This document shows, piece by piece, positions 23,485 through 31,365 of a DNA stretch of 64,000 bases. Each line of letters starts with the position of its first letter. The stretch's first letter is position 1. The stretch spans positions 1 to 64,000 of the forward strand of contig CAKRZX010000003.1 in assembly GCA_934434555.1 (NCBI GenBank), in the 5' to 3' direction. Below the pieces are notes generated by a model, which saw only the letters and a list, made by a program, of their open reading frames with translations, did no database searches and had not been told where the DNA came from. The position numbers were made by a program, and so were the translations under genes. This DNA is from an uncultured Clostridia bacterium (GTDB taxonomy: Bacteria; Bacillota; Clostridia; Christensenellales; QALW01).

Positions 23485-24514
23485 TTATTTTCTCCTCCAA
23501 AGCCGTTGTTTCGCTGAATATCTGTGACAGCGCCTTTCCTACCTGGTCAAGCACCGAAACTACTTTATCATACTGCATTCTTGTGGGTCCTATTACACCT
23601 ATTTTGCCTAAACTTCTTTCGCCGGAAGAATAGGTGGCGGTTACTATCGAAACATCACCCAGCCCCGTTTCCTGACCTATGCGGACGCTTACGTCCTCGC
23701 CGCCGTCGTTTATTACTTTGCCCAGCTTCTTATTTTCTTCAAGCAACTGAATAAAGCCCTTTGCCTTTTCCATATCGGAAAATTCCTGATGTTCAAACAG
23801 ATTGCTTGCACCGTTTATAACTACCTTTTCATCTTCCTGACGAAGCCTGCTTTCAATCACGCCGCAAACAGTATCAAAAATAAGTTTCTGGTCGGCAATT
23901 TCGTTTTCCACCGCATACCTTGCAATTCCGGGGTGAATGCTGTCAACGCTCTTTCCCGCAAAAATGCGGTTAAGGAATTTTGACATACTTTCAAGTTCCT
24001 CTGCGGTTACGCTTCTCGGGAGCGTTATGGGCATATTCTGCACCATCCCCGTATCGGTGAGCAGTACCACCATTGCCGCTATGGGATTTATGGGCATAAG
24101 CTGCAAACTTGCAACGTTCACATTGCTTGCCTTGGGGGGCGTTACAATTGAAACGTACTGCGTAAGGTCGCTTATGACTTTTGCCGCATCCGCAAGCACT
24201 TCTCCCGTTTGGCAGATCCGGCGGTCGTAATAATTTTTAAGATACTCAATTTCTTTAAGCGACAGCCTTGACAGATGCATAAGGTTATCCACATAAAACC
24301 TGTACGCCTTTTCACTGGGAACACGGCCCGCGGAAGTATGGGGCTGTTCAAGATACCCCAAATCTTCAAGGTCGCTCATTTCATTGCGGATCGTTGCCGA
24401 AGAAAGAGCAAAGTTTTTTGATATGGTTCTTGAACCCACCGGCATTGCATTTGATATGTAATCCTCAACTACGGTCCGCAGTATCTGCTTTTGCCTTTGC
24501 GACAGTTCATCCAT
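23468..24514 (-). CDS. hrcA: Heat-inducible transcription repressor HrcA
   Basis: The 348-residue repressor binds the CIRCE operator and is folded by GroEL. The N-terminal winged helix (~1-75) contains LRTVVEDYISNAMPVGSRTI and SSATIRNEMSDLEDLGYLEQPHTSAGR. A GAF-like core follows. I use the ATG at 24514, with GGAG 8 nt upstream; a longer reading frame would begin inside the CIRCE operator itself. First gene of the dnaK operon, so it controls its own expression. Confidence 0.96.
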   Translation of the reverse strand: MDELSQRQKQILRTVVEDYISNAMPVGSRTISKNFALSSATIRNEMSDLEDLGYLEQPHTSAGRVPSEKAYRFYVDNLMHLSRLSLKEIEYLKNYYDRRICQTGEVLADAAKVISDLTQYVSIVTPPKASNVNVASLQLMPINPIAAMVVLLTDTGMVQNMPITLPRSVTAEELESMSKFLNRIFAGKSVDSIHPGIARYAVENEIADQKLIFDTVCGVIESRLRQEDEKVVINGASNLFEHQEFSDMEKAKGFIQLLEENKKLGKVINDGGEDVSVRIGQETGLGDVSIVTATYSSGERSLGKIGVIGPTRMQYDKVVSVLDQVGKALSQIFSETTALEEKISEDGK

Positions 24515-24539
24515 TTTATCTGCTCCTCTCCTTTTATTG

Positions 24540-24566
24540 TTAGCACTCACTGCCCCTGAGTGCTAA
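24540..24566. promoter_or_regulatory. CIRCE operator
   Basis: An exact TTAGCACTC-N9-GAGTGCTAA inverted repeat, the HrcA binding site. It lies between the -10 box and the hrcA start on the minus strand. Confidence 0.97.
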
Positions 24567-24577
24567 TTACATTATAG

Positions 24578-24606
24578 ATTATATTACTATACCTTATTTT
24601 TGTCAA
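24578..24606 (-). promoter_or_regulatory. Promoter of the dnaK operon
   Basis: Perfect minus-strand TTGACA, 17-nt spacer, TATAAT. The transcript would start just ahead of the CIRCE operator. Confidence 0.88.
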
Positions 24607-24718
24607 CGGTTTTGAGTCGATTTAATTTAATTGTTTTCAAATTATCACAAAATATACACCCTTGCAGGGCTGTTTATGCCCGTGAATGCGTTTTTACGCC
24701 TCGCGCCGCTCTTTTTAC

Positions 24719-24747
24719 TTGATTATTTTGATGATTTATCATATAAT
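24719..24747 (+). promoter_or_regulatory. Promoter of dnaX-ybaB-recR
   Basis: TTGATT, 17-nt spacer, TATAAT, 36 nt before the dnaX ATG. The preceding ~110 bp holds no recognisable SRP RNA gene, although one often lies here in Firmicutes. Confidence 0.72.
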
Positions 24748-24783
24748 AAAACCATACGCAAGAAATCTTTAAGGAGAAAAGTT

Positions 24784-26376
24784 ATGGCATATACCGCGCT
24801 TTACCGCCGTTTCCGCCCGCAGCGCTTTGAGGAATTAGTGGGGCAGGACCACATAGTACGCACACTTCTTAACCAGCTTGAAACCGGCAGGATAGCGCAC
24901 GCATATCTTTTTTCGGGCCCCCGCGGCACGGGAAAGACAAGCACCGCAAAGCTTTTTGCCCGTGCAATAAACTGCGCCAATCCAAAGAACGGCGACCCTT
25001 GCGGCGAATGCGATTCCTGCCGTGCTTTTGTCTCTGACGGAAATATGGATATTATTGAAATCGACGCCGCATCCAACAACGGCGTTGACAATATCCGTGA
25101 TATCCGCGACAAAGTTGTTTTCGCGCCCGCATACGGCAAATATAAGGTATATATAATCGACGAGGTGCATATGCTCTCCGGCGGTGCTTTCAACGCACTT
25201 CTTAAAACTCTTGAAGAGCCGCCCAAGCACGTGGTATTTATTCTTGCAACTACCGAAATTCACAAAATTCCCGCCACCATTTTAAGCAGATGTCAGCGGT
25301 TTGATTTTAAGTTGATTCCCGTTTCGACCATATCTTCACGCCTTGAATATGCTCTTAAAGAAAGCGGCGTTAACATTGAAAAAGAGGCGGTTGACCTTAT
25401 TGCCCGATGCGCCGACGGCGGAATGCGCGACGCACTCTCACTGGCGGACGTGTGCATTTCCTACTGCGGCAATAACATTACTTTTGACGATGTGCGCAGC
25501 GTTTTGGGCGTTTCCGACCGCAGTTTTGTTTTTGATTTTGCCGACAGGCTTATTGCGTCGGATTCCGCAGGTGTTCTTGATGCCTGCCGCAAACTTGAAG
25601 CCGACGGCAAGGATACCGCGGTTTTCGCACTTGAACTTATGGAACATCTGCGTGATATAATGCTTGCATATTATTCGCCGGAATGCGATAATATTGCATC
25701 TCTTTCGGGCGATATAAGGGATAGGCTTATTGAGCAGGCAAGGCGTGCGGATATTGCGCGTATTCTCCGCGGGCTTGAAATCCTTGCCGCCTTTGAAAAG
25801 GACGTAAAACTGCACGACCGTCCCGATATTTTGCTTGAATGCGCGGCAGTAAGAATCTGTCTGCCGGAAAACGAGGATGATTATATCGCTCTCCGCGACA
25901 GGGTCAGCGTGCTTGAACAAAAAGTTGCCGGCGGTGTTCCCGTTGTTCAGGCGGTTCCCGTTTCCGAAAAGCCGGATTTACCGCCGTGGACGGACGAAAA
26001 GCCCGCTGCAAAACCGCAGACGGAAGTAAGAAAAGCGGCAGAGCCGGTTCAGCCGTCAGCACAGCCCGCGCAAAAAGTTGCTCCCGTGCAGGGGAACATA
26101 TGGCGCTTGCTTATGGACAGACTTAAACAGGTAAACATTCCGTTATATATGATTTTACGTTCATTTGACGGCGACATTTCGGGCGAGATATTTCACGTTT
26201 ACGTGCCCGAAAGCGCAAAAGGCAAAATTCCCCTTATAACAAAAAATGCCAATGTGCTTGCATCGCTTTTGGAGGAAATAAAGGGGCAGAAATACAAAGT
26301 GGAAGCAACTGTCGGTGCGCGCCCTGAGGGCGAGGAAAACGCAATGATGCGTGCGGCACTTGATTTGTTTTCGTAA
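24784..26376 (+). CDS. dnaX: DNA polymerase III subunits gamma and tau
   Basis: This 530-residue clamp-loader ATPase opens with YTALYRRFRPQRFEELVGQ. Walker A is GPRGTGKTSTAK (~45-56). A zinc module follows (Cys in INCANPKNGDPCGECDSC, ~65-82), then Walker B/DEAD-like IIDEVHMLS (~126) and the arginine-finger region ILSRCQRFDF (~168). A Pro/Ala/Gln-rich linker (~400-440) leads to a small C-terminal tau domain. I start at the ATG after AAGGAG; an upstream extension reading into the promoter is not real. First gene of a dnaX-ybaB-recR operon. Confidence 0.95.
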   Translation: MAYTALYRRFRPQRFEELVGQDHIVRTLLNQLETGRIAHAYLFSGPRGTGKTSTAKLFARAINCANPKNGDPCGECDSCRAFVSDGNMDIIEIDAASNNGVDNIRDIRDKVVFAPAYGKYKVYIIDEVHMLSGGAFNALLKTLEEPPKHVVFILATTEIHKIPATILSRCQRFDFKLIPVSTISSRLEYALKESGVNIEKEAVDLIARCADGGMRDALSLADVCISYCGNNITFDDVRSVLGVSDRSFVFDFADRLIASDSAGVLDACRKLEADGKDTAVFALELMEHLRDIMLAYYSPECDNIASLSGDIRDRLIEQARRADIARILRGLEILAAFEKDVKLHDRPDILLECAAVRICLPENEDDYIALRDRVSVLEQKVAGGVPVVQAVPVSEKPDLPPWTDEKPAAKPQTEVRKAAEPVQPSAQPAQKVAPVQGNIWRLLMDRLKQVNIPLYMILRSFDGDISGEIFHVYVPESAKGKIPLITKNANVLASLLEEIKGQKYKVEATVGARPEGEENAMMRAALDLFS

Positions 26377-26406
26377 ATAAAAAAATTTTTTCGGAGGATT
26401 AAAATT

Positions 26407-26751
26407 ATGGCAAGAGGCGGATTTCCCGGAGGCGGTTTCGGGGGCGGAAATATGCAGCAGATTCTGCGTCAGGCGCAGAAAATGCAGGCTGATATGGAAA
26501 AAGCACAGCAGGAGTTGGAGGCAACCGAACTTGAAGTTTCTTCCGGCGGCGGTATGGTGGTTTGCAAAGTTACCGGCAAGGGCGAACTTAAAGAAATTAA
26601 AATCAACCCGCAGATTGTTGACCCCGACGACGTTGAAATGCTTGAAGACACCGTTACCGCGGCGGTAAAAGAGGCACTGCGTCAGGCAAACGAACTTTCA
26701 AACGAGAAAATGGGCAAAATCACCGGCGGTATGGGCGGAGGTCTGTTTTAA
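26407..26751 (+). CDS. ybaB: Nucleoid-associated protein YbaB/EbfC
   Basis: The 114-residue DNA-binding protein has a Gly-rich N-terminus, a helix QILRQAQKMQADMEKAQQEL (~15-34) and a beta-sheet with MVVCKVTGKGELKEIKINP (~48-66). Members form tweezer-shaped dimers on DNA. It lies between dnaX and recR, the conserved place for this gene. Its stop codon directly abuts the recR start. Confidence 0.95.
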   Translation: MARGGFPGGGFGGGNMQQILRQAQKMQADMEKAQQELEATELEVSSGGGMVVCKVTGKGELKEIKINPQIVDPDDVEMLEDTVTAAVKEALRQANELSNEKMGKITGGMGGGLF

Positions 26752-27345
26752 GTGGGAGTTTATATCGAACCCCTTGCAAAACTTGTAAACGCCTTTTCAA
26801 AATTGCCCGGCATCGGCGGCAAAACGGCTCTGCGCCTTGCGTATCACGTTATCGGCGCACCAAACGACGATGTAAACGAACTGATTTCCGCGCTTAAAGA
26901 GGTCAAGGAAAAGATAAATTACTGTTCCGTTTGCGGAAATTTCTGCGAGGGTGAAAAATGCAGTATCTGCGAAGATTCACGCCGCGACAGTTCGGTTATC
27001 TGCGTGGTAAAAGACCCCCGTGACGTTATCGCAATGGAGAAAACAGGTTCATTTTCGGGCGTGTACCACGTTTTGCACGGTACAATTTCGCCAATTGACG
27101 GCGTCGGTCCCGACGATATACGCATAAAGGAACTGCTTTCGCGCCTTGACAGCGTGCGCGAGGTGATAATTGCCACCAACCCCGATGTTGAGGGCGACGC
27201 CACGGCAATGTATATCGCCCGTTTGTTAAAGCCTTTCGACATAAAGGTTACCCGTATCGCCCACGGCATTCCCATAGGCGGCGATTTGGAGTATATTGAC
27301 GAAGTTACCCTCGCAAAAGCCCTGGACGGCAGACGGGAGATGTAG
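26752..27345 (+). CDS. recR: Recombination mediator RecR
   Basis: The 197-residue protein acts with RecO and RecF to load RecA at gaps. It has an N-terminal helix-hairpin-helix (KLPGIGGKTALRLAYHV, ~17-33), a zinc finger C-x2-C-x5-C-x2-C in CSVCGNFCEGEKCSIC (~57-72), a TOPRIM domain beginning SSVICVVKDPRDV (~80) and a final Walker-like GIPIGGDLEYID. Translation starts at a GTG that directly follows the ybaB stop. Confidence 0.96.
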   Translation: MGVYIEPLAKLVNAFSKLPGIGGKTALRLAYHVIGAPNDDVNELISALKEVKEKINYCSVCGNFCEGEKCSICEDSRRDSSVICVVKDPRDVIAMEKTGSFSGVYHVLHGTISPIDGVGPDDIRIKELLSRLDSVREVIIATNPDVEGDATAMYIARLLKPFDIKVTRIAHGIPIGGDLEYIDEVTLAKALDGRREM

Positions 27346-27487
27346 CGGGTTGTGAGTGTATGACAGATATTGAAGAACATCTTCCGACGCGAAAAAGGAA
27401 CAGATTAAAGAACTTTGATTAAAGTTTTTGCGGCGCATATTTTGTCACAATATGTGTTTCCGAAAGACGTAATATTTTTTGGAACAA

Positions 27488-27510
27488 CGTAGGGGCGACC
27501 ATTGGTCGCC
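27488..27510 (+). repeat. REP palindrome 1 inside the RAYT frame
   Basis: A GTAG foot followed by the hairpin GGCGACCATTGGTCGCC. The 23-bp unit is the exact reverse complement of the unit at 27652-27674. Confidence 0.85.
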
Positions 27511-27651
27511 AGCCTGAATTTACACTTTCATCATATGGTAAAATTGCTGACGATGCAATAAAAAACATTTCCGCAATATATCACAATTTGTCCGTTGACC
27601 ATTATGTAATTATGCCTAATCACGTTCATCTGCTGATTACCGTCAAAGACG

Positions 27652-27674
27652 GGCGACCAATGGTCGCCCCTACG
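27652..27674 (-). repeat. REP palindrome 2 inside the RAYT frame
   Basis: A 23-bp inverted copy of palindrome 1, ending with CTAC (GTAG on the minus strand). It encodes GRPMVAPT in the transposase frame. Confidence 0.85.
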
Positions 27675-27859
27675 ATATCGCGGGTAATAAAGCAACTGAA
27701 AGGGCATATTTCAAAGCAGATAGGTTTCCCCGTATGGCAAAAATCGTTTTATGACCATATAATCCGCAATCCCGATGATTACGACCGGCACGTTGCCTAT
27801 ATAGACGAAAATCCTGTCCGCTGGCAATACGATGAATTGTATTCCGACACCTAAAACCA

Positions 27860-27883
27860 CAGGCAGCGCTCACGCGCTGCCTG
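27860..27883. terminator. Hairpin between RAYT and clpB
   Basis: A CAGGCAGCGC/GCGCTGCCTG stem with a 4-nt loop, followed by TCATTTT on the plus strand. A bidirectional terminator at a convergent junction; moderate T runs. Confidence 0.6.
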
Positions 27884-27888
27884 TCATT

Positions 27889-30492
27889 TTACTTTTTAAC
27901 ACTTACCGTTATTCCGCTTTCGTCGGCGTCAACGAATACCGTATCGTTGATGTCAAGATTCTCCGAAAGAATCGTACGGGCAACGGCGGTTTCAACATGG
28001 CTTTGGATATACCGTTTAAGGGGTCTTGCGCCGAACATCGGGTCAAAACCGTTATCAATGATATAATCCTTTGCCCTGTCGCTTACTTCAAGTTTCAGAC
28101 TTCTGTCTTCAAGGCGTTTTGCAAGGCGCGATATAAGAATATCCACAATGCCTTTCATATTTTCCTTGGTAAGAGGTTTGTAGAACACGATTTCGTCAAG
28201 CCTGTTAAGGAATTCGGGGCGGAAACTGCTCTTCAACAGTGCCTCAACGCCCTCTTTTGCCTCTTTGGTGATTTCGCCGTGTTCGTCAATACCGTCAAGC
28301 AGAAGCTGTGAACCCAGATTGCTTGTAAGAATGATTACGGTATTTTTGAAATCCACAAGTCTGCCCTGTGAATCGGTTATTCTGCCGTCATCAAGTACCT
28401 GCAACAGAATGTTGAATACGTCCGGATGCGCCTTTTCGATTTCGTCGAAAAGAATTACCGAATAGGGTTTGCGGCGGACCGCTTCGGTCAGCTGACCGCC
28501 CTCATCGTAGCCCACATATCCCGGAGGGGCGCCTATAAGGCGGGATACGGAGAATTTCTCCATATATTCGCTCATATCGATACGCACCATATTCTGCTCA
28601 TCGTCAAACAAACTTTCGGCAAGGGCTTTTGCAAGTTCGGTTTTACCTACGCCCGTGGGACCTAAGAACATAAACGAACCGATAGGTCTGTTGGGGTCGC
28701 TTATTCCCGCACGGGAGCGGAGAATTGCCTCGCAAACTTTGTTTACCGCCTCGTCCTGACCGATTACACGCTTGTGAAGTATATCCGCTAAATGCAAAAT
28801 CTTTTCACGTTCGCCCTCAACGAGTTTGCTTACGGGAATACCCGTCCATTTTGCAACGATTCCCGCAATTTCTTCTTTGGTTACGGTATCGCGCACAAGG
28901 CTGTTTGCGCCGCCGCGGCTCTCACTCTTCTTCTTTGCTTCTTCAAGTTTGCCTTCAAGTTCGGGTAAGGTTGAATATTTAAGTTTTGCGGCTTTTTCGT
29001 ATTCATAGTTACGCTGTGCCGCTTCAATTTCAAGATTCGTCTTATCGATTTCAGCCTTGATTGTTTTAACCGCGTCGATTTCCTGTTTGTCTTTTTCCCA
29101 TTTTGCTTTCATCTGCTCAAAGTTTTCTCTCTCTTTTGAAAGTTCCTCTTTGAGTTTTTCAAGCCGTTCTTTCGAAAGGGTGTCGCTCTCTTTTGAAAGC
29201 GCCATTTCTTCGATTTCCATCTGCATAATCTTGCGGCGCGAATCGTCAAGTTCCGCGGGCATTGAATCGATTTCCGTTCTTATAAGCGCACACGCTTCAT
29301 CCACCAGGTCGATTGCTTTATCCGGCAGGAATCTGTCGGTAATATACCTGTGCGAAAGCGTTGCCGCGGCAACAAGCGCAGAATCGTGAATCTGAACGCC
29401 GTGGAATATTTCGTATTTTTCTTTAAGTCCACGCAGAATCGATATGGTGTCCTCAACCGTAGGCTCATCAACCTGAACGGGCTGGAAACGTCTTTCAAGG
29501 GCGGCGTCCTTTTCGATATACTTCCTGTATTCATCAAGGGTCGTTGCGCCTATGCAGTGCAGTTCGCCGCGGGCAAGCATAGGTTTAAGCAGATTTCCCG
29601 CGTCCATTGCGCCGTCGGTTTTGCCCGCGCCCACAATGGTATGCAGTTCATCGATAAACATTATGATTCTGCCCTCGGAGGACTTGATTTCGTTAAGCAC
29701 CGCTTTAAGGCGCTCTTCAAATTCGCCCCTGTACTTGGCGCCGGCTATAAGCGAGCCCATATCAAGTGAAAAAATCGTCTTTTCTTTCAAGCCGTCGGGA
29801 ACGTCGCCGCGGACTATCCTCTGGGCAAGTCCCTCGGCGATGGCGGTTTTACCTACGCCCGGTTCACCTATAAGCACGGGGTTGTTTTTTGTTTTACGGG
29901 AAAGAATACGTATTACGTTTCGTATTTCCGTATCCCTGCCGATTACGGGGTCAAGCTTGCCCTGTTTTGCCCGTTCCACAAGGTCAAACCCGTACTTATT
30001 AAGCGCGTCATAAGTACCCTCGGGGTTATCGCTTGTAACTTTTTGCCCCGCTTTTACTTTTTCTACTTCCTTGATAAAATCGGCTTTGGTTATTGCAAAT
30101 TCCCTGAAAATTTCTTTAAGTTTTGCCGTGGGCTCTTCAAGAAGCCCAAGCATAATATGTTCTACCGAAACATATTCATCGCCGTTCTTCTTTGCAAAAC
30201 TCTCTGCCTTGGCAAGCACCTTGTCGGTTTCGGGCGAAATATATACTTTGTCGGGCTCTCTGCCGCTGCCAGTTACCTTGGGCAAGCCGTTAATCACTTC
30301 GTCAAGGCGGGAAACCAAGCGGTCGCAGTCAACTCCCGTTTTTGAAAGCAGGCTGTGGATAAGTCCGCCGTCATCATCCGCCAAAGCATACATCAGATGC
30401 TCCGGCGCAATCTGCATATTCTGATTTTCAACCGCCATTCTCTGCGCATTCTGAATGGCTTCCATTGTTTTCTGTGTAAATTTATCGGTCAT
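27889..30492 (-). CDS. clpB: ATP-dependent disaggregase ClpB
   Basis: The 867-residue Hsp100 chaperone resolves aggregates together with DnaK, DnaJ and GrpE. The Clp_N repeats span ~1-145. AAA-1 has Walker A GEPGVGKTA (~205) and Walker B IMFIDELHTIVGAG. The long middle coiled coil is at ~400-520. AAA-2 has Walker A GPTGVGKTELAKAL (~605) and VILFDEIEKAHPDVF. The C-terminal domain ends in VSVKK. There is no ClpP-binding IGF loop. The ATG overlaps the stop of the upstream gene by 4 nt, so translation is coupled to it. Confidence 0.96.
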   Translation of the reverse strand: MTDKFTQKTMEAIQNAQRMAVENQNMQIAPEHLMYALADDDGGLIHSLLSKTGVDCDRLVSRLDEVINGLPKVTGSGREPDKVYISPETDKVLAKAESFAKKNGDEYVSVEHIMLGLLEEPTAKLKEIFREFAITKADFIKEVEKVKAGQKVTSDNPEGTYDALNKYGFDLVERAKQGKLDPVIGRDTEIRNVIRILSRKTKNNPVLIGEPGVGKTAIAEGLAQRIVRGDVPDGLKEKTIFSLDMGSLIAGAKYRGEFEERLKAVLNEIKSSEGRIIMFIDELHTIVGAGKTDGAMDAGNLLKPMLARGELHCIGATTLDEYRKYIEKDAALERRFQPVQVDEPTVEDTISILRGLKEKYEIFHGVQIHDSALVAAATLSHRYITDRFLPDKAIDLVDEACALIRTEIDSMPAELDDSRRKIMQMEIEEMALSKESDTLSKERLEKLKEELSKERENFEQMKAKWEKDKQEIDAVKTIKAEIDKTNLEIEAAQRNYEYEKAAKLKYSTLPELEGKLEEAKKKSESRGGANSLVRDTVTKEEIAGIVAKWTGIPVSKLVEGEREKILHLADILHKRVIGQDEAVNKVCEAILRSRAGISDPNRPIGSFMFLGPTGVGKTELAKALAESLFDDEQNMVRIDMSEYMEKFSVSRLIGAPPGYVGYDEGGQLTEAVRRKPYSVILFDEIEKAHPDVFNILLQVLDDGRITDSQGRLVDFKNTVIILTSNLGSQLLLDGIDEHGEITKEAKEGVEALLKSSFRPEFLNRLDEIVFYKPLTKENMKGIVDILISRLAKRLEDRSLKLEVSDRAKDYIIDNGFDPMFGARPLKRYIQSHVETAVARTILSENLDINDTVFVDADESGITVSVKK

Positions 30493-31133
30493 ACCAATAC
30501 CTCCTTTACGATATACGCCTTAATACTGTTCTGTATATCGGTTTCAGTAAATTTTCCGGTAAGATAATTCTTCATACAGCCGTCAAACAGCCTGATGTAC
30601 TTGCTTAATGCGTTTGCAAGTTCGCTTGAAGTATAATCCCTGTTTTTGCTGGGATTTATACTGCGCACAAATTTGCCCTCGTAAAGCGCGTACCCGATTC
30701 CCGCCGTGGGACGGAGTTTGCTCTCCGTACGGCTCCAAACCTTGAAGAATTCGTTCATTTTGTTTATCAGTGCTTCCGATTGCGTTCTGAACGCAACGCT
30801 CAGCCTGCCTATGCTGTCGCCCTCCTCACTTTCATAAAGTTCAACTTCATATTTGATAGTAGGTCTGTAACGGTATTCAAGACTGCTTTTAAGGCTCATT
30901 GTGCTCTGGTGGGGCGCAACGTAAGGCACCATATCCGCCTCTGCGCTTTTCATAAGCTGCTCAATGGTGTTGAACACATCGTTTATCCGCATTTCGGGTG
31001 TAGTATATGAAACATACTGCGCCAGAATATGGTTGATAAGATTCGAGCGGCTTGTATTCTGTATCATCGCCTGCCTGTCTATCTCCTTTACCACCTCATC
31101 CATAAGGATTACGCTGTACAAACTCTTTGCCAT
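30489..31133 (-). CDS. Unknown protein with ribbon-helix-helix-like N-terminus, coupled to clpB
   Basis: I do not recognise this 214-residue protein. Its N-terminus (LYSVILMDEVVKEIDRQAMIQNTSRSNLINHIL, in part) has the pattern of a ribbon-helix-helix DNA-binding domain: a short strand, two helices, and an S/T-R-S-N-L-I turn. The rest is mixed alpha/beta with many aromatic residues. A promoter with a perfect -35 drives it, and it overlaps clpB by the ATGA junction, so both are made from one message. It may be an autoregulator of clpB or a client-specific partner; both ideas are inference. No CIRCE or CtsR box was found upstream. Confidence 0.7.
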   Translation of the reverse strand: MAKSLYSVILMDEVVKEIDRQAMIQNTSRSNLINHILAQYVSYTTPEMRINDVFNTIEQLMKSAEADMVPYVAPHQSTMSLKSSLEYRYRPTIKYEVELYESEEGDSIGRLSVAFRTQSEALINKMNEFFKVWSRTESKLRPTAGIGYALYEGKFVRSINPSKNRDYTSSELANALSKYIRLFDGCMKNYLTGKFTETDIQNSIKAYIVKEVLV

Positions 31134-31168
31134 TATTTAACCTGCCTTTCTTTTTTGATTGCGCCTAA

Positions 31169-31197
31169 ATTGTATCGCATACTATAACTTTTGTCAA
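31169..31197 (-). promoter_or_regulatory. Promoter of the RHH-clpB operon
   Basis: Minus-strand TTGACA, 17-nt spacer, TACAAT, 36 nt upstream of the start at 31133. Confidence 0.8.
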
Positions 31198-31330
31198 GCG
31201 ATTTATATAATGTTTCACGCAAGTTTCATATTTTATCACCCGATTTTAATATTTTACGTTCCGGGTCTCGCCGCTTGGTATTTTTATTGCGTTTTTTAAG
31301 TGAAATTATTAAAATTTTTAATTTAGGGTA

Positions 31331-31359
31331 TTGACACAGCGTCTTTGCTTTGGTATAAT
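31331..31359 (+). promoter_or_regulatory. Perfect consensus promoter of the orphan RNA
   Basis: TTGACA, exactly 17 nt, TATAAT. No annotated protein gene lies downstream on this strand; the next plus-strand gene starts at 33572. Confidence 0.88.
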
Positions 31360-31365
31360 GTAAGT

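Larger units (their letters stand above)
27360..27854 (+). pseudogene. RAYT (REP-associated tyrosine transposase) broken by one nonsense codon
   Basis: One continuous frame of 165 codons runs from the ATG at 27360 to 27854, interrupted only by TAA at codon 21 (27420-27422). Before it the frame reads LPTRKRNRLKNFD, after it GAYFVTICVSERRNIF, then DHYVIMPNHVHLL with the HUH metal motif (~82-94), KQLKG and IDENPVRW. This is a full-length Y1/TnpA_REP-family protein in which a residue, usually Tyr, is replaced by stop. These enzymes cut single-stranded DNA at REP hairpins using an HUH site and a catalytic Tyr. Two inverted REP palindromes lie inside the frame and are translated (NVGATIGRQ and DGRPMVAPT). 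A TTG at 27588 could restart a fragment lacking the N-terminal third. Confidence 0.85.

Noticed and set aside
24590..24780. SRP RNA gene in front of dnaX
   Set aside because: The position is common in Firmicutes, but the conserved GGAA/GNRA helix-8 motifs are absent and the ~110 bp is too short and AT-rich.
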